A stretch of 64,000 bases of DNA from Pectobacterium aquaticum (GTDB taxonomy: Bacteria > Pseudomonadota > Gammaproteobacteria > Enterobacterales > Enterobacteriaceae): contig NZ_CP086253.1 of assembly GCF_003382565.3 (NCBI RefSeq), positions 2,666,001 to 2,730,000 of the forward strand. Reading direction: 5' to 3'. Under the pieces are notes generated by a model. It worked only from the letters and a program-made list of their open reading frames with translations. It had not been told where the DNA came from and did not search any database. Position numbers and translations under genes: made by a program. This document shows positions 58,901 through 64,000 of this stretch, in pieces; within the stretch, counting starts at the first letter, position 1; every line of letters begins with the position of its first letter.

Positions 58901-59659
58901 ATGTTGCCGGAGCTGAGCGATGAAGAGATGCTGCGCTACAACCGACAGATTGTGCTGCGCGGCTTTGATTTTGACGGACAGGAAAAACTAAAGGCATCAC
59001 GCCTGCTGATTGTCGGGCTCGGTGGGCTAGGCTGTGCCGCCGCACAGTATCTGGCCGCGGCGGGCGTCGGCCATTTAACGCTGCTGGATTTTGATACCGT
59101 CTCTCTGTCTAACCTGCAACGCCAGATTCTGCACCGCGATGCCCGTATCGGAATGGCGAAGGTTGAATCGGCACGTCTGACGCTATCCGACATGAATCCG
59201 CATCTTTCGTTCGATACCATTGATGGCGATCTTGATGACGAGGCGTTGAGCAAACTGGTCAGCCACCACGATGCCGTGCTGGACTGTACCGACAACGTCG
59301 CCATTCGCAACCGCCTAAACCGTATTGGCTTTCAGCTCAAGAAGCCGCTGATCTCTGGGGCGGCAATTCGGATGGAAGGCCAAATCAGCGTCTTTACCTA
59401 TCAACCCGATGAACCTTGCTATCATTGTCTCAGCCGTCTGTTCGGTGCCAATGCGCTGACCTGCGTCGAGGCAGGCGTGATGTCGCCGCTGGTGGGCACC
59501 ATCGGCAGTTTGCAGGCGATGGAAGCCATTAAGCTGCTGACCGGTTACGGCAGGCTGGCGACAGGCCGACTGCTGATGTTCGATGCGATGACGCTGCAAT
59601 TTCGCGAAATGATGCTGCCGAAAAACCCGCACTGCGACGTCTGCGGCGGAGCGGGCTGA
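58901..59659 (+). CDS. moeB: Molybdopterin-synthase adenylyltransferase MoeB
   Basis: The 252-residue E1-like enzyme adenylates the MoaD C-terminus. The nucleotide site is VGLGGLGCAAAQYL; the zinc cysteines are in CYHCLSRLF and HCDVCGGAG. It follows moeA by two bases, one operon. Together with moaD here it completes sulphur carrier activation. Confidence 0.96.
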   Translation: MLPELSDEEMLRYNRQIVLRGFDFDGQEKLKASRLLIVGLGGLGCAAAQYLAAAGVGHLTLLDFDTVSLSNLQRQILHRDARIGMAKVESARLTLSDMNPHLSFDTIDGDLDDEALSKLVSHHDAVLDCTDNVAIRNRLNRIGFQLKKPLISGAAIRMEGQISVFTYQPDEPCYHCLSRLFGANALTCVEAGVMSPLVGTIGSLQAMEAIKLLTGYGRLATGRLLMFDAMTLQFREMMLPKNPHCDVCGGAG

Positions 59660-59759
59660 CAAAGGAAAGATTGGCATCCGGCACGATAAGCCATTGAATA
59701 CGGCTAAAATCAGTGACACAGTATCAAGGCAAATCATCACGTAAACTGAGGAACACACC

Positions 59760-60359
59760 ATGAGTAATGCTTTTTTGCAGTCAATCAAGGCTCGTCGTTC
59801 AATCTATGCCATCGGCAATACGTTACCGATATCAGAAGATCAGGTTACCGCCCTCATTACCGAAGCCGTTAATGAAAGCCCCTCCTCTTTTAATTCACAA
59901 AGCTCACGCGTTGTGATTCTGTTCGGCGAGCAGCATCACAAACTGTGGGATATTGTTAAGCAGCAGTTGAAGAAAATTGTACCGGCGGACGCTTTTGCCC
60001 CGACAGAAAATAAACTGGCTTCCTTTGCCGCTGGCGCAGGTACTGTCTTGTTCTTTGAAGACACCGCCGTGATTGAAGCGCTACAGGAAAAATTCGCGCT
60101 TTATGCCGATAACTTCCCGGTCTGGTCTGAACATTCAACCGGTATTGCTCAGTTTGCCGTGTGGTCTACGCTGGCGCAGGAAAGAATTGGCGCCACCCTC
60201 CAGCACTACAATCCCCTGATCGACGATGATGTTAAAGTACAGTGGGATTTGCCAGCCAGTTGGAAGCTGCGTGCTCAAATGCCATTTGGCTCAATCGAGC
60301 AACCAGCCGGTGAGAAAACCTATATTTCCTTTGAAGAACGTTTCCGCGTATTTAAATAA
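59760..60359 (+). CDS. Nitroreductase-family protein
   Basis: The 199-residue protein starts MSNAFLQSIKARRSIYAIG, the usual FMN-binding N-terminus (RRSIY) of the nitroreductase fold, and includes NESPSSFNSQSSRVVIL and a C-terminal FGSIEQPAGEKTYISFEERFRVF. It resembles the Hbn1/Frm2-type group. It probably reduces nitro or quinone compounds with NAD(P)H. Monocistronic, with a strong terminator after. Confidence 0.9.
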   Translation: MSNAFLQSIKARRSIYAIGNTLPISEDQVTALITEAVNESPSSFNSQSSRVVILFGEQHHKLWDIVKQQLKKIVPADAFAPTENKLASFAAGAGTVLFFEDTAVIEALQEKFALYADNFPVWSEHSTGIAQFAVWSTLAQERIGATLQHYNPLIDDDVKVQWDLPASWKLRAQMPFGSIEQPAGEKTYISFEERFRVFK

Positions 60360-60383
60360 TCCGCTGACTCATTCTTTATCAAC

Positions 60384-60413
60384 AAACAGGGACACCGCGC
60401 GGTGTCCCTGTTT
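60384..60413. terminator. Bidirectional terminator, 13-bp stem
   Basis: AAACAGGGACACC (60384-60396) and GGTGTCCCTGTTT (60401-60413) pair perfectly around GCGC and are followed by GTTTTCG. Convergent genes end on both sides, so it likely stops both. Confidence 0.9.
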
Positions 60414-60435
60414 GTTTTCGCCCCTATTTACGGCA

Positions 60436-61344
60436 TCAACAAGGTGGCGCAAAAACCTGAATTGCCTTTTCTCTGATCCCGAATACCGCTGGCGTTTTGC
60501 CAATCAGCTCGCCGTCGGCATTGATATCGTGCGGCTTCGAGGTACTCAACGTCAGTTGTCTGGCAGAAAAGACGCGGACTTTGCGCCAGCGACCGTGCGT
60601 TCCCTTTCGGATAAAGGGGATCAGTGCCACCATTTCCCACCAGTGAGACACCTCCAGGCTATACACATCCAACCGACCATCATCGGGCGCGGCACTGTCC
60701 GCCACCGCCATGCCGCCGCCGTAGAAACGTCCATTACCCACCGACACCTGTACCGTTCTCACTCGCTCTTTGATGCCGTCATGCTCAATCTCCACGCGAA
60801 AAGGACGGCTTTGTTTCAAAAGCTTGAAGGCCGCCAGCGCATAGCCCAATGTGCCCCACCGTTTCTTGGATTTCGCTGACAGCCCGCGCGCCAGTGCTGC
60901 TGAAAACCCAATACTCGAGACGTTAAAGAACAGATGCCCGTTAACCTCACCCAAATCAACAACACGCCGCTGCCCGCTAGCGATAACCTGCACAGCCTGC
61001 CGAATCTCTCTGGGGATCCCCACTGTACGGGCAAAGTCATTCGCCGTCCCTAATGGCAGCACGCCCAGCGGCAAACCGGTATCGACCAGGCCCCGCGCGG
61101 CTGAATTCAGCGTACCATCGCCACCGCCGATAATGACAAAGTCCACCCGATCCGCATACGCACGTATAATATCACTGCATGAACCCGTCTCTTTTTCATC
61201 CGGTTCGACGATGCTGATATGGCTTTGCTGTAATAATTCTTTCACATAGCGTGCTGAGGAATCACCGTTCCGCGCTTGTTTATTAATCAATAAAAGCGCT
61301 GTTGGGCCTGATTCCTTCGCTGCTGAATAATGGCTCATGGTCAT
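60436..61344 (-). CDS. YegS-like lipid kinase
   Basis: The 302-residue protein has the diacylglycerol kinase catalytic motif GGGDGTLNSAARG (about 74-86), PLGTANDFARTVGIP and the C-terminal GGGMAVADSAAPDDGRLDVY lobe. It phosphorylates a lipid such as phosphatidylglycerol or diacylglycerol. The likely start may be the second Met (MSHYSAAKE). Monocistronic. Confidence 0.88.
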   Translation of the reverse strand: MTMSHYSAAKESGPTALLLINKQARNGDSSARYVKELLQQSHISIVEPDEKETGSCSDIIRAYADRVDFVIIGGGDGTLNSAARGLVDTGLPLGVLPLGTANDFARTVGIPREIRQAVQVIASGQRRVVDLGEVNGHLFFNVSSIGFSAALARGLSAKSKKRWGTLGYALAAFKLLKQSRPFRVEIEHDGIKERVRTVQVSVGNGRFYGGGMAVADSAAPDDGRLDVYSLEVSHWWEMVALIPFIRKGTHGRWRKVRVFSARQLTLSTSKPHDINADGELIGKTPAVFGIREKAIQVFAPPC

Positions 61345-61636
61345 CCACCCAACGTTATAGTTTGATTAAATCTAACCATAGGGATAATCAAACCGACAAG
61401 GGAGCTTTAACAAGCCCACAATAAAATACAAAACATTACGTTCCGGCAGCCTGCTGCTAATACTTCCACACCGGAACCACTATACTGAATCTCACAGACG
61501 AGCCATTTTTATCCAACGATACAACGTCCCCCATTTGGCGCTACAACGTAATTTCAGTAAAATATGAATTCTAATTTTTTAGGTGAAACAGTGACTTGCT
61601 CACCTATCTCATCAATGATTCTCTGGGGAGATTACT

Positions 61637-63112
61637 TTGCAGACTGGATTCATCAATAACGCACGCTGGCTGGATAAAACACGCGCAATCATAATACTCG
61701 GTGCCATGCTGCTCACCGCCTTTCTGGTGATCAGTTTGACCAGCTATGAAGTGGCTAAAGAATCACTGGAAGAAGAGATTGAAGAAAATACCCTGCCGCT
61801 CACCAGTGATAATGTCTATTCTGAAATCCAGCAGGATTTGTTAAAACCTATCTTTATTTCCTCCCTAATGGCGCACGATACCTTTTTGCGCGACTGGGTA
61901 CTAAAAAATGAAAGCGATCCGCAGGCCCTATTCCGCTATCTGAAGGAGATCGATCGCCGCTTCAACACCGTATTTTCTTTTTTCATCTCTGACAAAACGG
62001 GGCTTTATTACGATCAGCAACGCATCCTAAAAACTGTCTCGGAATCGTCCCCCGACGATCAATGGTATTTCCAGCACAAAGCGCTATCGGATAACATGCC
62101 CTACGTTGTCGATCTCCGCGTCGATCCTGAAGAACGCACGCGTCTGGACATCTTTATTAACCATAAAGTCATGGATTATGAAGACAATTTTATTGGCATT
62201 ACCGGCGTGGGCATCCCAGTTGAGCGTGTTAAGCACCTGATTGAAAAATACGAACAGCGCTATAACCGGACAATCTATTTCATTGATAAAGAAGGCAACA
62301 TTACGTTACATGGAGAACGCTACACGCGCACGCTGCAAATTCAAGCACAGCAAGGGCTGACTCGGATCGCGACCGCGATTTTGACTGCCCCTGGCGGCGC
62401 TTATGAATATGAGTCAAATGGGAAACATATTTTCCTCAACACCCGTTTAATCCCTGAATTCGGCTGGTATTTGATGGTTGAGCAAACCAGTCACCCTAGT
62501 GAGAAGCGGCTGTTCACCACGCTGCTTAAAAATCTGGGTATCAGCACATTCATCAGCATCCTCTTCCTGTTCCTGCTATGGTTGACCATTGGCGGATATC
62601 AACGCCGTCTGGAACAGATGGCAACGACCGATAAATTAACAAGTCTAATGAACCGTCAGGCATTTGATTATTTATTTCACCGTCTCAGTAAGAAAAATGC
62701 CTTACAGCACAAGCCACTCTCCATTATTCTGATTGATATTGATCACTTCAAAAAAATCAATGACAAGTACGGCCACAACGTTGGGGATCTGGTTTTAAAA
62801 GAGGTTTCCGCCATCCTATCGGCCAATACCCGCTCCAGCGATCAATCCTGTCGTTGGGGAGGAGAAGAGTTCGTCATTTTGCTCGACGATTGCGATCTCA
62901 ACGCCGCACAACAGCGCGCCGAGGCCCTGCGTCAGAGTATTGAAATCACGCATCTTCCCTACCGTGAAGGAAGAATTCAGGTGACAGCCAGCTGCGGCGT
63001 TGCTGAATATCGGGCGGGCGAAACGCTAAACATGCTGATTAACCGCGCCGATATCGCGCTCTATCAGGCAAAACAGCAAGGGCGTAATCAGGTGGTCAGT
63101 GCCGCGCAATAG
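61637..63112 (+). CDS. Membrane diguanylate cyclase with periplasmic sensor
   Basis: The 491-residue protein has a first membrane helix (about 16-35), a periplasmic double-Cache-like sensor (about 40-295), a second helix (about 302-320) and a C-terminal GGDEF domain with active-site GGEEF (408-412). RSSD (399-402) lies five residues before it, the RxxD inhibitory site that binds c-di-GMP. It should make c-di-GMP in response to a periplasmic ligand. The start is a TTG at 61637 with GGGGAG six bases upstream; no ATG serves the first helix. No EAL domain is present. Confidence 0.9.
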   Translation: MQTGFINNARWLDKTRAIIILGAMLLTAFLVISLTSYEVAKESLEEEIEENTLPLTSDNVYSEIQQDLLKPIFISSLMAHDTFLRDWVLKNESDPQALFRYLKEIDRRFNTVFSFFISDKTGLYYDQQRILKTVSESSPDDQWYFQHKALSDNMPYVVDLRVDPEERTRLDIFINHKVMDYEDNFIGITGVGIPVERVKHLIEKYEQRYNRTIYFIDKEGNITLHGERYTRTLQIQAQQGLTRIATAILTAPGGAYEYESNGKHIFLNTRLIPEFGWYLMVEQTSHPSEKRLFTTLLKNLGISTFISILFLFLLWLTIGGYQRRLEQMATTDKLTSLMNRQAFDYLFHRLSKKNALQHKPLSIILIDIDHFKKINDKYGHNVGDLVLKEVSAILSANTRSSDQSCRWGGEEFVILLDDCDLNAAQQRAEALRQSIEITHLPYREGRIQVTASCGVAEYRAGETLNMLINRADIALYQAKQQGRNQVVSAAQ

Positions 63113-63158
63113 CGCGGCATCAATAAAAAGGCAACGGGGAGCTTTATGTCTCCCCGTT
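63101..63158. terminator. Two hairpins between the cyclase and yqaE
   Basis: GCCGCGC-AATA-GCGCGGC (63101-63118) spans the cyclase stop codon, and AACGGGGAG/CTCCCCGTT (63133-63141, 63150-63158) follows, with ATTTCATC after. They separate convergent genes. Confidence 0.65.
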
Positions 63159-63194
63159 ATTTCATCATAAATCGTCAAACAGGCTTTTCAGCCA

Positions 63195-63362
63195 TTAAAT
63201 GCCATCATCTTTTGTCTGCACCCAAAACGCATGCACCAACCCAGGAAAATAACCTAACAGCGTCAGAATAATATTCAGAATAAATACCCCACCGATGCCT
63301 TTCCCCAGTAACACACCCAACGGTGGCAGAAGAATAGTCAGTACAATACGCCAAAATCCCAT
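63195..63362 (-). CDS. yqaE: Pmp3/YqaE-family membrane peptide
   Basis: The 55-residue peptide reads MGFWRIVLTILLPPLGVLLG and ends GYFPGLVHAFWVQTKDDGI. It has two helices with the conserved PPLGV and GxxPG motifs and is nearly identical in plan to E. coli YqaE (52 residues), of the stress-responsive Pmp3 family thought to stabilise membrane potential. A GGAGG ribosome site precedes the ATG (63360-63362) on the minus strand. Confidence 0.93.
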   Translation of the reverse strand: MGFWRIVLTILLPPLGVLLGKGIGGVFILNIILTLLGYFPGLVHAFWVQTKDDGI

Positions 63363-63531
63363 ATCAACCTCCGTAACGTGATGATTCCTTATGAAAGTAG
63401 TTCAGCACATGGGGTTTGTCAGTACGGGACGAGATGATTGAGAGTAATCTTTACTACACTCAGATCAGCATTAAATAATATCCTTTTGTTCCTATAGATA
63501 AATAAAGGCTAATTCACACTTGGCTTTTTTA

Positions 63532-64000
63532 TTACGCGAACATATTAACCTTTACGGCTTTATCCTGAAAACGAAGCAACGCATCAGCAGCGCGTTGCAG
63601 GCCTTCTGCGCTCGCCCTTTCATTACGCGATAGTGCTCCATCAATTCCTTCCTGAATTTTGGAGAACACGTTCATAGGCTGGCGCGATGAAACGGGTGCG
63701 GTGCCATCGTAAACGACTTTAGACAACGCGGTAGGGGCCATGAAACCCAACAATGATGACGATTCGTCGAGATCCATCTGTCCACTTTGGATCAGGCTAT
63801 TTACGGCTTCGGTTAACGCTTGTGGCGTCATATTCGTGAAATCGTATTTCTTAACCTGAGTAGCGGAGGTGGCAGCGTTATTTGCACTCGTTTCCTGCGT
63901 TTTTTCAGCTAAAACAGCAGCAAACGAGGCTTGATTACCAACCTGAGCCGTTGAGTTAGCGATCGAAGCACGATGCGCAAAAAGGCCATTCTCTCCAGTC
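63532..64000 (-). CDS. Unrecognised conserved protein, C-terminal part
   Basis: The frame is open from the window edge to the stop at 63532, giving at least 156 residues; the ATG at 63831 is internal, since reading stays open upstream (TGENGLFAHRASIANSTAQV...). The visible part is Ala/Ser/Gln-rich and then helical (FTNMTPQALTEAVNSLIQSG). No domain is recognised. The Gln/Ala-rich N-terminal part resembles flagellar or secreted-protein linkers, which is only a composition remark. Confidence 0.6.
   Translation of the reverse strand, partial: TGENGLFAHRASIANSTAQVGNQASFAAVLAEKTQETSANNAATSATQVKKYDFTNMTPQALTEAVNSLIQSGQMDLDESSSLLGFMAPTALSKVVYDGTAPVSSRQPMNVFSKIQEGIDGALSRNERASAEGLQRAADALLRFQDKAVKVNMFA

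Overview
The window looks like chromosome of a soft-rot enterobacterium, almost certainly Pectobacterium. The evidence is a serralysin protease with its inhibitor and dedicated type I secretion system (prtW-inh-prtDEF), embedded in standard enterobacterial blocks: dinG, idi, bglX, pbpG, mmuPM, dusC, rhlE, ybhL-moaEDCBA-ybhK-uvrB-bioDCFB/bioA, yohJK-cdd-maeA and gsiABCD/moeAB. No search was run, so species assignment rests on gene content and order.

Layout. 1-3004: minus-strand block of Mu-like phage genes (putative holin, lytic transglycosylase, Rz with nested Rz1, DUF2730-type and small phage proteins, Gp37-type protein, start of another). It passes from lysis to tail-type genes with no terminase, portal or capsid genes between. 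3224-9543: PrtW, inhibitor Inh and exporter PrtDEF, all minus strand. 10065-17245: DinG helicase, an AraC regulator with a LysE-type exporter, a 35-residue membrane peptide, Idi and the beta-glucosidase BglX. 17598-23906: an organophosphonate-type cluster with a class III PLP enzyme, divergent from a binding protein, ATPase, double permease and DeoR regulator. 24041-33460: GST, PbpG, a membrane protein, FMN-binding protein, class IV adenylate cyclase, methionine salvage pair MmuM/MmuP, DusC and RhlE. 34138-39064: YbhL, molybdopterin genes moaABCDE behind a probable Moco riboswitch, and YbhK. 39040-47320: VOC protein, UvrB and the biotin genes around a BirA-type operator. 47507-51577: YohJ/YohK, Cdd, MaeA. 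51771-59659: glutathione-type importer GsiABCD facing MoeA/MoeB. 59760-64000: nitroreductase-like protein, lipid kinase, diguanylate cyclase, a Pmp3-family peptide and a partial unknown gene.

Functional links. Two separate blocks (moa and moe) supply molybdenum cofactor; bioF, bioC, bioD, bioB and bioA form one divergently read biotin regulon; mmuM and mmuP take up and use S-methylmethionine, which is abundant in plants; PrtW secretion and BglX fit life on plant tissue.

The least explained parts are the headless phage block (tailocin candidate), the phosphonate-type cluster whose PLP enzyme lacks PhnW/PhnX partners here and whose control region carries repeated ATGCAC motifs, several gene-end or intergenic tandem repeats (15, 17, 18, 12 and 72 bp), a dispersed 72-bp repeat found at two loci, and two decayed reading frames.
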